Source: Paramarasmius palmivorus
Taxonomy: Eukaryota > Basidiomycota > Agaricomycetes > Agaricales > Marasmiaceae
NCBI GenBank assembly: GCA_037176845.1
Contig: JAYKXP010000099.1
Coordinates: 1 to 64,000 of the forward strand
Direction of reading: 5' to 3'
DNA: 64,000 bases
The notes under the pieces were generated by a model that saw nothing but the letters and a program-made list of their open reading frames with translations, was not told the origin of the DNA and did not search any database. A program made the position numbers and the translations under genes. How positions within the stretch are numbered: position 1 is the stretch's first letter; every line of letters begins with the position of its first letter. Below, in pieces: positions 13,015 to 24,002 of this stretch.

Positions 13015-14992
13015 CTAAGAATGACCTGGCTTATACTCAGCCGAGCTATTCCTCTTTTTCTTCTTCCTCTTAGGCCCGCGCAAGGAGTGTCGCGAATCTT
13101 CATCGTCGGGGCTTTTCGCCGCAGGAGCACTAGTCATTGACTGTGATGCAGCTACGCTTTGGGGTGGACCTCCTTCATTGTGGATCGTGGAACTCGATGC
13201 GGAAGCCTGCGTTACCGAGCTCCTCAACCTGATGGAGTGCCTTCGCGAAGGGATACTCGGGGGTGGCATAGCTGACTGGGAGGATGACTGTCCCGGCTCG
13301 TCCGAAGGAGGCAGTGAAAACGTCTTGGGAGCACCACGGTGTGGTCTTCCTCGGGTGGAAGCCTGAGGCTCAGATGCAGCATCGGATTGAGGTTTGCGTT
13401 TCAAGCCTCGAATTGCCTGAGGGACTGGAGACGCGTTCTGAATATTCGTCTTGGGTGCCTTGGGATGTCCGCGGAGGCGTTTGTCGATATTGCCAGACAA
13501 TGCGAATGACGGTCCAGGGACACCAGCCGGTGCAGATGCGACGGACGGCGCGAAGACGTCGTCCCATTGACTGCCGCTAGCACGGCTATCGCTGTCATCG
13601 GATAACGTTGTACCGACAAAAGTAGACGCAGGAGGACCACCAGCGATAGTCGAGCTCCCATCTTCCTGGTGACCGGAAGGAGCAACTTCCCCGCCTTGAC
13701 CTGCTGGTACCAAAAAGTCATAATCGGCGCTGACTTCTGCACCTCCTTGAGGTAATTTTCCCTGGTCGTTTGCAGATAATAGTTCGTAAGGGTCAGCGCC
13801 GCCTGGAGATTCGTCTTTGTCATGGTCGCCCGTGCTGCGGGGAGATTCTGAGTCGCTACCAGAGTCGCTGTCTTCGTCGTCGTTGTCCCTGTCAAGCTCT
13901 CCATTGTCGTCGTCGTCGTCAGTCTGTTTTGGTGGTGGGCCTCGATAATCCTGCATCCACCTATTGTAGATACCTAAGATTCTTGTAGCACGATTGTCCT
14001 TCGTGAATACACGTAGCTCTGCCAGCTCTGATAGGGACATCTTGAGTTTGGACATCTTGTATCCAGCATTGAAGATCATGAACAACGGATTGATATGAAA
14101 CCTGAATACTCTCGGGCTGTCCTGCGTTGTGTCGAATGGATCGAATTGAGTGTAGCCTGGTGCGTTGTGAAACCCGTCTTCAGTATCTGACTTCCTCGAC
14201 AAGTCGATGTTCTTGATGAAGATAGAACGATCCTTGTTCCATTTCAATGGGACGAAGTTGTAAGCCCAGAATTCCCGTCGCTTGAGTTTGAAGACCTTTT
14301 ATATCGTGATTAGCCCTTTTGAAAGATTCCTCGGAAAGCACATGAGATATCTACCGCGTCAAAAGGGGCCTTTGGTTGAGCGAGAGCCGTGTATTCCTCC
14401 ACTCGATTGACGACGTCTTGGTCTGGAAAGAACATGAATGCAAAAGAGTCAAAAGCCTTATGCAGGTTCGCCTGCACTGTATTCGGAATATCAGTTGATG
14501 CCTACTTTCAGGTAAACGATCACCTACTGATTCCAACGTTTTCGCTTCGGTCGACGTTCAAAGTACCATGTGGCATTCCCCACTGGCCTTCCAAGTGGTG
14601 AACCTATACAAAAATCAATGGCTGTCCTTTCTAGTTGGCGGTTTGTGACTACTCACGAGTTCTATGGGTGTGCACTTCTCCGCGACATGGAAGAACTCGT
14701 TGTCTGCGTTCCCTTTAAAACTTTCCCAAGTAACTCCACAACGTTTACCGTAGGCAGATCCCTTGACAACCCTTGCTTTCTCCTGTTCAGTAAGTGAGAT
14801 CTTCTTATTTGGATCGCGGTTCTTTCTAGGAGTCTTAGGCAGTGGGCCACGGCGCTCCTCTTCATCGTTATAAGTCCCGTCGACCGTTGAGCCTGGATCT
14901 GAAGGGGGCAGCGGGGATGAAAAAGGGTCGAGCTCTGAGGATTTTGGCGATGGTACAGGATTTTCGCGTCGTTTTCGTAGGCTCTGCAGCAT
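13015..14992 (-). CDS. H1: HNH-nuclease-like protein, 604 aa, 4 exons
   Basis: Exons 14657-14992, 14528-14603, 14355-14476 and 13015-14295 join in frame (604 residues). Residues 1-90 are Pro/Ser-rich and basic. Then comes an HNH-like region: RCGVTWESF, EFFHVAEKCTP (His102), HHLEGQWGMPHGTLNVD, SENV (Asn134) and NLHKAFD (His143). This spacing matches the agaricomycete HNH family in which a 'CH', an 'LN.D..N' and an 'LH..FD' carry the catalytic His/Asn/His. A conserved APGYTQFDPFD..INPLFMIFNAG module follows, then an acidic D/E/S-rich middle and a low-complexity region. The protein ends in a basic tail, GPKRKKKKRNSSAEYKPG, a likely nuclear-localisation signal. The gene is divergent from P1 with 306 bp between start codons. 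The start at 14992 was chosen because copy H3 begins equivalently. DNA cleavage is inferred, not shown. This is the only copy of the three without a break. Confidence 0.75.
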
Positions 14993-15192
14993 GTTAATGA
15001 TAGAGGTACGAAGCGTTTCAAGAGGGAAAACAGCGGAATCAGTACCGTGGCAAAGAGGGAAGGGGGAGGCAACTGACCTGTACCAGCAACTTAAGTTTAA
15101 TAGTGGGAAAATCCGGCCACCATCACTCTGCCACAACTGCATTGAGGGGACAATAGCATTGAGTGAAATTGCAGAATGTGGAAAGTGTTAAG

Positions 15193-15298
15193 GCGCGTTG
15201 GGTCACATTGTGTGACTCATTGAGCGGAGCTCACGTGGAAGTTGAATCGCTGTGACCGATGCGTGTGACAGTCCGTGACGCCTTTCCTCCTGACAGTC
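15193..15298. promoter_or_regulatory. Shared promoter core of H1/P1
   Basis: This is the P1-proximal part of the region between the divergent H1 and P1 starts. It contains a perfect spaced palindrome GTCACA-TTG-TGTGAC at 15202-15216, a CACGTG E-box at 15232-15237 and a further TGTGAC at 15251-15256. The palindrome recurs exactly in the H3/P3 promoter. The E-box and single TGTGAC recur in all three H/P promoters with similar spacing. CACGTG is a known bHLH site in fungi; the TGTGAC factor is unknown to me. Confidence 0.55.
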
Positions 15299-16498
15299 AT
15301 GTCCACTCTAGACCAGCTTCCTATCCTCAGTCAATTTACAGCATGCGAGGCAGGAGTGGAAGATCCTATTGAGGCTATGTACCTAAATCCTCCCGATTTT
15401 GAGCAGGAAACGGGACTTCCTGTGAGTATCTACCATTTGTTGCTCCAGATGTTTACTCATTCAGGCAACTTCTCAGCTATACTCGCTTGAATTTTTCATG
15501 GGCATGAATTACGGGGAATTAAAACTCAAGATGATATCTAATATAATATATGGTACGTTCGCATCATCATTTTCTCTCTTAACCAATATCTCAGTTCCTT
15601 CATAGTTCGTTCCTCCGTCAAAAAGCTACTTCAAGAACAGAAGCTTGCTATAATACCAACCGAGGAGGTCTTTGAAAAATCCGTAGAAGTATGGGAACAC
15701 AATCAGAAGTGTAAATTGTACGACAGGATACGATATACTGAGGTAAGTAGCCATCTCTGGCTTTTCTAAACTCTACGCAGGCAACTAACTTTGCATTAGG
15801 TCCTTCCACAACAAGAATACGAATACCGTCTTCGAACAATCAATATCCAACTCCCCCTCTTCATCATTCTTCCCGATGGCACCCGACAAACATATCAATC
15901 ACCATTCGAACACATACCACACATTCGGTCATCAGCATGTGTATTTCTAATGATTACCAACGCCATTCGAACCATACACAACCAGATTGACCTAAAACGA
16001 GGGACGACCAATGACCTCGTTGAAGCCAAGATGATGGCCATGCTCGCATGGTGGCACTCGGTACCAAGGACGTTTGCGCGTAAACCCGACTGGCAGGCAT
16101 TGGCGCATCCTCTCGACCGGACGGATGACCCCATAAAAGACATCCTCACTCCCAAAGAAGACTTACCTGTTCCCGACCTCATCCCCGATACCTCCTCCTC
16201 AACGACAGATACCACTCTCGACACCGAGATCGTGCTAAAGTTATGGCCGCGTATAAAGCCCAAGCCAGAGACGGATCGTTGGGTAGGCTGGATGAAGAAC
16301 ATTATCGACCACAAGCTTCCATTTGCGGACGAAGTCGTCAATGACGATGACAAACGGGTTCGGTCGTACGCGAAAGAGAAGAGTCGGTCATACGAGGAGG
16401 TGATGCGCACGAGTCGTGCGTCGGTTCGATACGCTCCTTATTTACGAACAAAGCCCAAAAGAGAGGCTAGAGACGACATATCGGTCATGATTATATGA
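15299..16498 (+). CDS. P1: H-partner protein, 344 aa, 4 exons
   Basis: Exons 15299-15421, 15477-15552, 15606-15742 and 15800-16498 join in frame to 344 residues. The protein opens with LPILSQFTACEAGVEDPIEA, then LYSLEFFMGMNY, a helical KKLLQEQKLAIIPTEEV segment and RIRYTEVLPQQEYEYRLR. A SPFEHIPHIRSSACVFLMIT module follows, whose position recalls the 'INPLFMIFNAG' module of H1. The last 130 residues (from DPIKDIL) are rich in charged residues, contain VGWMKNIIDHKLPF and end in DDISVMII. I do not recognise a family or catalytic residues, and there is no signal peptide or membrane segment. Intron positions are identical in P2 and P3. It is transcribed divergently from H1. A role as regulator, binding partner or protector of H is inference. 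Confidence 0.8.
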
Positions 16499-16808
16499 CC
16501 TTTATCATTATACGCATTGGATTTATTGGACATACATACGCATTGTATCATTAGCGCATAGCATACCATGTATCATTAGTTGTACCACTACTTACATATC
16601 TTACTGTTGGAATTCAGTCGCCCCCGGCCATGCCTAGCCCATTCATCTTGATAACGCACTGCGTAAATGCGTGCTGTTCTATACTTATGAAGGGCAATTC
16701 AATGTATATATCGATGCAAGACAGGAACGTAGCGAATAAAAATCAAAGTCCTGAGTTTACGTCGTACTAGCAAAACCGCGCTACTGCATTCTCCTATTCA
16801 CCCTCACC
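16499..16808. other. Convergent spacer P1/B
   Basis: This short spacer lies between the 3' ends of P1 and gene B. The first 100 bp after the P1 stop (TATACGCATTGG and 'gcataccatgtatcattag') recur behind P2 and P3, so the 3' untranslated region was duplicated with the gene. I see no coding sequence. Confidence 0.5.
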
Positions 16809-19041
16809 TCAATCGACGCTCAAAACACCTACTTTGTTTGGAGACGGATCGGGTGCTGTTGGTATACTATAGCCCAGTGAGCGATCCATCGAATCCCGTC
16901 CTCGGAACTTGACGGAAGCCTGCGTGGTTGACACAGCGCTAGCATCGTTATCCAACTCTGAAATTTCCGATTCATCTCGAGAACGTCATTAGGAATTCAA
17001 AGGACAAAAACAACAAGCTTACCGTCACCTTGGATTGTTTCGAAACGTGTACTTCCACCCACAACAGTCCTAGCAAGGTTCAATGATGAAGGATGAAAGC
17101 CATGGTGACGATGAAGCATCTGGACTGCATCATAGGCATCGGAGGACCACCAGATGTGAGATACTTCTATGGTCGTCTTGAAGGAAGGAAGTCCCAACCA
17201 CAGCCATTCATCCTCTAACATCTCCTCTTTACCAGAGGAGTCAAATGACCAATAATACTTTTTCTTTCCCAACCAAGCATCCCACTCATTGTCATCCCCA
17301 GCGGGACGAGGGATCGGTCGGATGAAGAGGTACAGCAACATTGATGTGGGGCAGTCTGTCCTCGGATTTTGGTCCGAGTCATATTCGCGTTCGAATTCAA
17401 GCCGAAAGTCATTCAGGATGGCTAATACATCCCAATCAGGATCTAGTATTAACGACACTCTGAAAAAAAAAAGACTTACAATATTCATTCCAATCCTTCT
17501 CCGGAATTTGTAGCCGAGTAAAAATGTGATGTGCCTGCGACAACCATGAATTCGCAAAGGACCTCCACATGGGCCGTAAGTCGTAATACAACCAAAACGG
17601 TTCCAGGTCGTCAATCCCCTTTGGCCTAAACATGAACCTATATATATACTTAATCAGCCCCGGATACATACTCAGTTGTAGACGCACCTCACTGAGCCAT
17701 CATCCATGACAATAGCGCTTCCATCTGGTACAACACACTGCACCCAAGGGCTATAGTACCACTTCTCCCTGTTCTCCGGGTGTCGAACGATGACCTCACG
17801 AGTACTCCTGTGATAAATCGTGCCAGAAAGGGAAGATAGTACGAGTTTAGTATCCTGGTCGTTATCATTGTCATTTGAACATTCCAAAGCTACTCTGCTG
17901 GACCGGCGGATCCCTTCGAGGATGGCGTGTACGGGAAGGATTCCAAGGAGGTATCGGAAAAGAATACTGGGATTGTTATAGGATTGGAGGTCTATGGGTG
18001 TACTCTCGTGACTGTTGACTGAAAGAGTTGCCCAGTTCCATATCCGATAATTGACATTGGATGAGTCGTCGACATAAGGACCTCTGCGAAACGTGCCAGC
18101 CCCCGGATTAATCCAGAGCTCACAAAGAGACTGCGAGAAAAATATACAAGTACTCAGTATCCAAGTCGGAACCACATCATTAGAGAGTTTCTCGCACTGT
18201 TAGTGTATCAATTCCCTGTGCTATAGCCGACTAGGCCCGGGAAACGTGAGATTGGACAAGCAGGAAACGGAAACGAAGCTTAGTCTGGACGCACATACGT
18301 CAAACATATCTGCAAAATGGATGAGAATCCATTTCGTTTGAATATGTGCGATACTGGCACTAGCGCTGTACGTACTTGAGCATGCTTTTTTCTGCGGAAG
18401 ATAACCTTTGGGCTCACCATCGTAAAAGACGAGTGCTGGTAATGCGTTGTAATTAATATATCCGAAAAGCTCCAACCATATGATATCTCTGCACTGGTGT
18501 CAGTCTGCAGATCTCTCTCTCTCGCTCTCAAGGACCATATGCTGACTTTACACCGGAGAAGACTTTGAAATCTTGCTGATAGGCCTATGCAGATGGAGAA
18601 AAGTGAGTGCTAGAAACATCGGAAAGGGAAGGATCCTCACTAGGTCAGCATCAGGACCAGTATACTGAACGTATAGAAACTCTTGATCTTGACTTTCACT
18701 ACGGATGCTAGCAACATGGATGACTCGATGAGCGTTGAGGTACACTTTTCTCCAGCGTCTGTCGTCAAATCTCATCACGGCGATCACTGCGACCTTCCGT
18801 TTGAGGTACACATCCCCTGTCTTGAGTTCGTGGTACTGTAAGTATCGTTACTAGGAAAGATAAGTTTGAATCCCAAAATCGGTCAGCATACCTGATCCCA
18901 GACAGACATCTGTTTTTCCGACTTTTTTGGATTGTGAAGTTCCACCAGGTTCCCTTGGACATGGTAATTGTGTTGAGCCCCGGTGACAACCGAGAAGTTG
19001 CCTCCTTTGATAGTGAAATCAGTACACGTTTCAAGCGACAT
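16809..19041 (-). CDS. GNQH-family hypothetical protein, copy B
   Basis: The start is placed at 19041 (ATG TCG CTT GAA), giving MSLETCTDFTIKGGNFSVV followed by TGAQHNYH, the family's N-terminal motif. Upstream in-frame codons lead into a GGAA microsatellite and are unlikely to be coding. Further blocks are QEFLYVQYTGPDAD, LFGYINYNALPALVFYDG, FRRGPYVDDSSNVNYRIW, YHRSTREVIVRHPENR, YLFIRPIPRPAGDD and KYYWSFDSSGKEE. The last intron joins to an exon rich in Asp, Ser and Thr that ends at 16809. The gene converges on P1. The function is unknown. The core is close to copies A and F, so they are paralogues by local duplication. Middle exon boundaries are approximate. Confidence 0.75.
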
Positions 19042-19063
19042 GGAAGGAAGGAAGGAAGGAAGG
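19042..19063. repeat. GGAA microsatellite
   Basis: This perfect run of GGAA lies directly upstream of the gene B start codon. It would sit in the 5' untranslated region or core promoter. Its length is likely polymorphic. Confidence 0.8.
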
Positions 19064-19958
19064 ATGATGGGAGAACACGTCAAAGGGCGGGCCCGCATTA
19101 CAAAGCTGCCAATCTGCACCTAATATGACTCATTAATAGCATCGATAGAAGGTGTTCATGTACCCCATCAAAGCCCTATACGAGTTTGTGATGGTGGTGG
19201 TCGTGAGGAAAGCCGCGGATTGAACTGCCTTCTCCGGTTCTTCCGCGTCTTCTCGTCGACGCTCATCATCGACATCATCCTCGACCACCAGTTACCGACA
19301 ATCCTCGACTTAGCTTCTATACACGCTCAGAACCCCTTACACGGACCCCTTGAGTCCTTTTTAGCCGACACTGGACCTCAATATTATCTCGATGTCGGGT
19401 TGGCTCGTGCTTCGTCGAGAAAAGCACATACTTTTCATCTTCCCAACTCTGGATACGACCACGACACATTACCAGCCTCACACTCGGTGCATCTCCTTTT
19501 CCAGGTTCTCGTGAACCTCTTATTTCTAGCGTTCCGCCGACTACCACTGTCCACACCGCTCTCTTACGCACCCAGCTAGATCAGGTGCAGTAGTTCTGAG
19601 GTAGCTCGGCACCTTATGCACACAGCTTGGAACTTGGATTAAGCATGTACACTGAGCAGCGGGCGAGGGAGGTTCAACTTCACGGCTCGAACCCTGGTGG
19701 ATCCCATTGGTTGCTTTTATACGCAAATCAGAGGATCGCTCACGAGTCATTTTCAGATTCTACCGGCAATCTGCTCCTCGCGAGGTAGTATTAGGAGCGG
19801 TTTACTTCTCAAAGCTCTTGTCATCGCGAGATGCAAGCTAGGGGTATATCCGTTTTCCTTGCAAATGTGACTACGCAAAGGTATCGGTATTCGAGGATAC
19901 ATAGCTTGACGAAAGACAAGATAATGTGGATCCTTCAAGCACGTCGGATGGAACCGAT
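19064..19958. other. No gene seen
   Basis: This stretch lies upstream of gene B. A plus-strand frame of 119 codons at 19220-19579 overlaps a minus-strand frame of similar length, and neither has a motif. I regard both as chance frames. Confidence 0.4.
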
Positions 19959-20755
19959 TCAATAGCTAGACAGTATCCATTTCAACGAGTAATTTTCTCC
20001 TGCAATAATACCCCCCTGTTGCAATCTAGACATCTGTGTTGAACGTCAGCTATCGCACTCGGGTAAATCGATAGCACCGAACTGACAAGTACACGGGAAC
20101 TGGAACGTCGATCTACTCCCCTCTTTCTCTTCGGTGCTGGTGAAGTTTTGAGATATTGGTGGACCAACGGCCATGAGCTAAGGAACTTGCGAATATCTTC
20201 TTTAGTAAGGGGCCAACCGAGAAATCGCTGGTAATTGAATCCTTCCCAATGTTCAACGTTCAGCAAAGTGGTGAACCGACTACTCTGAGCAATCGGACTA
20301 GGTCAGTTCAGCTGTCAACGCGGAAATGAGATTGAGGACACACCGGGCAGGGATCTCTTCCTGAGCGCTATAACCAGACAAAATCTTGTAGTTTCGTTCT
20401 AACTTCTATCGAAAGTATTCAGTATCAGTGGTCTAGCGGAACGAAGACGAACGTACCTTTCGCAGATAGTGAGGTACCTCCCTATCCTTTCAATGACCTC
20501 GGATGTGGTTGGCGTGACATCTAGAAGATGTAAGTATGGTTCTGAGGATTCTGAGACGAAGCGGACCCATCGCGACTTCGAAATATTTGTAGGATACGAA
20601 TCATTGTCCTTGATCTTGTGGGGAGAAGAGAAACTGAGGACGAATTGAGGAGGCACTATGTAGGCTGAGCTTCTGGCATATTTCGTAAAGGCCTGTGAAA
20701 AGCCGCGGAATTGCTTTCTTCCGCTCCAAGCGCTCTTCATCAACACCAACAGCAT
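19959..20755 (-). CDS. Weak unknown gene, frame problem at first junction
   Basis: A minus-strand exon chain can be built. An open first part from 20755 ends at a good donor (GAAAG|gtacgt). A second exon reads KLERNYKILSGYSAQEEIPA. A third, after a gtgtgt..gtag intron, reads TTLLNVEHWEGFNYQRFLGW and continues to PKRKRGVDRRSSSR. A last short exon after an acag acceptor ends at the stop near 19959. Exons 2-4 connect in frame, but exon 1 does not join exon 2 in the frame of its long ORF, so the 5' part is either mis-modelled or carries an indel. I do not recognise the protein. The region upstream is decayed, so this may be a pseudogene. Confidence 0.35.
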
Positions 20756-23700
20756 CGCTGGTCATTCCAACCGCCTACTCCAACGCAAAGGGTATCACGA
20801 TGCCAACGCTCCCCTCGGGCCCTTGACGGTGTAGCTCACAAGCCCAGACTTGTCATCGGTATGACTTCTAAGGCCAATGTACTGTAGCAGCAGTTAGAAG
20901 CATTTTAGTTGAGGTATTCCTCCACCCATTTTCACATAGATCTAACAGTGTCATCTCATACTCCTTTTTCGTAGCCAGATCCCCCAGCATCTCCAGCTAG
21001 GCGCGTTCCTCGGTTCCTTTTTTATGCGAATGTTGGGCAATCAGCTGAGTCGCGAGGCTAAGCCCAAGTTTCCTCATCCTCATCTTGTTCAACCCATGTC
21101 CGGCATCCTCACCAACACAACCTTCTAATCCATCCAAACCTCGCCTCCTCCGCATCGCAATCAAGCTCCACGCTACTCGAACCGTTCCACATATGTTGAA
21201 GTTCTATGTCTAGGGTTCACGCGGATAGGATGATTGGGATGAGTGGTCGAGATCGTGAACGAGCCATGCAATGCTAGTGCATTTTTCAAGTCCTGCACCT
21301 TCGCCAACACCTCCTTCCCAATCCCAACTTCGACGTGCCGAGATGGCTCAGAGATCATCTCTTTCTCCAGGCTTACCTAGAAAGCACCCAAAACTCCCTG
21401 GGTCACTTCCTTGGGTACCACCCACACCCCCCAGCTCACATCTACACCCGCTCCCACATCGACAAAAATACATTATCCTTCAGAACCTCTCGCCAGAGCA
21501 CGTTCCACATGTGCTGCCCTAAACGATAATGCATGTTCTGGGGCTCTACAGGTGCGCGTTGGGCTGGGATGATCATGAGAATATCGACACGCCGTTTCAA
21601 CGTCAACGACACCCTTCCCAGAATATGCGCTCCCTGGGTCCTTTTACGCGAATGTAGGGCCAAAAGTCATGGGATCACCGACGCTTCCAAAACCATTCTC
21701 AACCATACATCCATCCTTCATCACCTTCCATGGCCTTCACTCGCACCCATACCCCTAGCGCTCTCCTTCAGACCCTTGAGCTCTTCCGAATACCTCTTAT
21801 ACACCGAGCTTGAGCTCCAATCTCAGGCTGCTCAGCTTGTTTCCGTGCGTCTGGGCGATAAGTCGTCTTTTAGGGGTTCTACGTACGGTGTGGGTTGTGC
21901 TGGGACGTACATTTGCATTCGTTGTCAGAGACATCGTGTTGGAATGGTTCGCATATCCACTCAATACGGCCTTTCGTACCTCGACCCAATCCTCATCGCA
22001 CATCTCTTCCCCCAAGTCCTACTAAATCCCGTTCTCCACAATCCTTCCCGCCTTCTCACCGCCACTGTCGCTTATCCCAGAGGCTGAGCGTACCATTCAT
22101 ATCTCCACACCGTCCTTCTACGCACCATGCTCGACTCGTATTTTGGGGTTTTACGGCTCGGGTAGCTTGGGATGTGCGTCGAGGTAACAACCTCGATGCG
22201 GATATCCACTCTTTTTACGGCGTTTCCGAACGATGAAAAAGACGGGATTGCGGGATTATTAATTATTCTCAACCCAATAACACGTGTGTCACTCGCTGGA
22301 ATTGAACTCAGGATACTGACATTGACAAAAAACCTTTGCTTTAACCAGGAGTGACTACTGTACGAAGTTCACGGTTAAACCTGAGGTTCATTGGTGTCAT
22401 GTTGACATCCCACCTGCCCATTTTTTGTCCGACTTTCGAACGGGAGTTTGAGAAATTTTTGAAAAATTTGTCCGACGGCCTCCCAGGGGGCTATCAGGGG
22501 GCCTGCTATACGTCGATGCGGGTCTAAGGGGCCTATGTACCAAAGTACAAGTTCCCGTGCAGGACTTTGATTCTACACCAATATAAACTACTTTTATTCT
22601 TTTTCACCACTGGCATGTCCAAAAGAGCATCGGTTGACTATTATGGTCTGACAACAGCTGACTCGGGACATCGAACAGAGGAAAATGCAGAGACCGCGAC
22701 GTTTGTGTTTAGCAGGGTACCCAAGCCTGCAAAAGAGGGTATATCCGCATGTGAGAAGGTCAAGCGTGGGGCTGCGCAGTCCCGAAAGAGTTGTGTATGT
22801 TGAGCAAGGGAATGGTATAAGTACTCGTATGGTTATCGACAGGACGACAGTGGGGAAGGGAACGCTTGGCATGGACATGATTGATGAGACTTTAAAATGT
22901 ATTTAGTATTTGTTATTGAAAGAAGGACGCACCAGGATGCATATTTCTACGTTTCAGCGGGAAGAACAAATACCACTCATAACCTGGACCACACTTCCGA
23001 AGCCACATCGTTTTTCTAGAAGATAACACGAGCTGTGGGATTTCCGTTAAATCCAGCTACAGGATACGTCGTTGTTTGCGCTCGTCGTCGTCGTTATGGA
23101 AAAAGAACATAACCCTAAAGTAGTGTGGAGGTGGCTGTTCAAAGAGTATCGGGTTGAGCCTGAGACACCGGCCTCCTGACGCCATTGCAAATCGACGACG
23201 CGTATATTTTTCGCTGCTCGAGCACTAACGATAGCTATAGACAATAGGATCTCGGTCGAGAAGCTGAATTGAACTGGCAGTGTAGTCGCCAGTTTGACCC
23301 AGTGGTACCTACGCCTTAGACCAGATAACGCAGTGTGGAGTGGGGAACAGGGGTAATGCACCAATACGATGTCACCAGAGAGATGTATAAGCTATGGAGT
23401 TTGTCTTTGAGCTTCAAGTCATAGTTCGTGACTAGTTGACGCTCTAAACTGGTCGCCGTCGATTCTGAATGAGATGAGATGCCGAAACAAAATAGACAAC
23501 CTGCACTCACTGAGGTATACGACAAACGCCTACCCAACTAGACCTCAGAGCCTTTCAGAGGCAGCCAAATCTTCATTCTACTCGGTCCATACGATGGCAC
23601 TTTCACCGTCAGTTTGGCAGAGCATGAATATTTCGTCGTGAGAGTTGAAGTCAAACGAAAACATGGCCGCGGCGCTCTGCAAATTGGTTTCTCCGGTCCT

Positions 23701-24002
23701 TTCACCAGACGCCCACCATCTACACCTACTTGACGTTGTACAAGCCAAAGTCACGCTCTTCTCTCGCCAACGACCCTTCCTTTCCTCATTCTAATTCACA
23801 AAGGACGCTACGCTTGTCAACCACATTGATTTGAATTACTCGCCATGATCCGTCGCGGATGCTACCGCCCAATCCGAGGAATGAGCTTCCTCACCTTCAA
23901 TCACTCTTTCCTTGAAGGAAGGCCGTCGACCTCTTAGCAATGGGTTATTTAACACGTGTCAGATGGGAAAATGACTCGCTGTCGTTCCAGCTTCTCGATT
24001 TC
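20756..24002. other. No supportable gene (3.2 kb)
   Basis: The longest frame is a plus-strand one at 21533-22087, but it is overlapped by other frames and has no motif. Two minus-strand frames at 23047-23537 might be exons of one decayed gene, but I cannot join them convincingly. A 68-bp tRNA-like stem (GTCACTC..GAGTGAC, 22288-22355) was examined and rejected. The stretch shows the C/T-rich composition of the neighbouring repeat region. Confidence 0.4.

Noticed and set aside
13015..16498. Divergent pair as an HD1/HD2 mating-type locus
   Set aside because: Neither protein shows a homeodomain (no WF.N.R motif); H has HNH-type residues instead.
21533..22087. 184-codon plus-strand frame
   Set aside because: Several overlapping frames of similar length on both strands and no motif; composition resembles the repeat-rich surroundings.
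22288..22355. tRNA-like sequence on the minus strand with GTCACTC/GAGTGAC ends and GAGTTCAATTC
   Set aside because: The acceptor arms pair, but the D, anticodon and T stems do not form and the anticodon loop is unclear. At best it is a relic of a tRNA-derived element.
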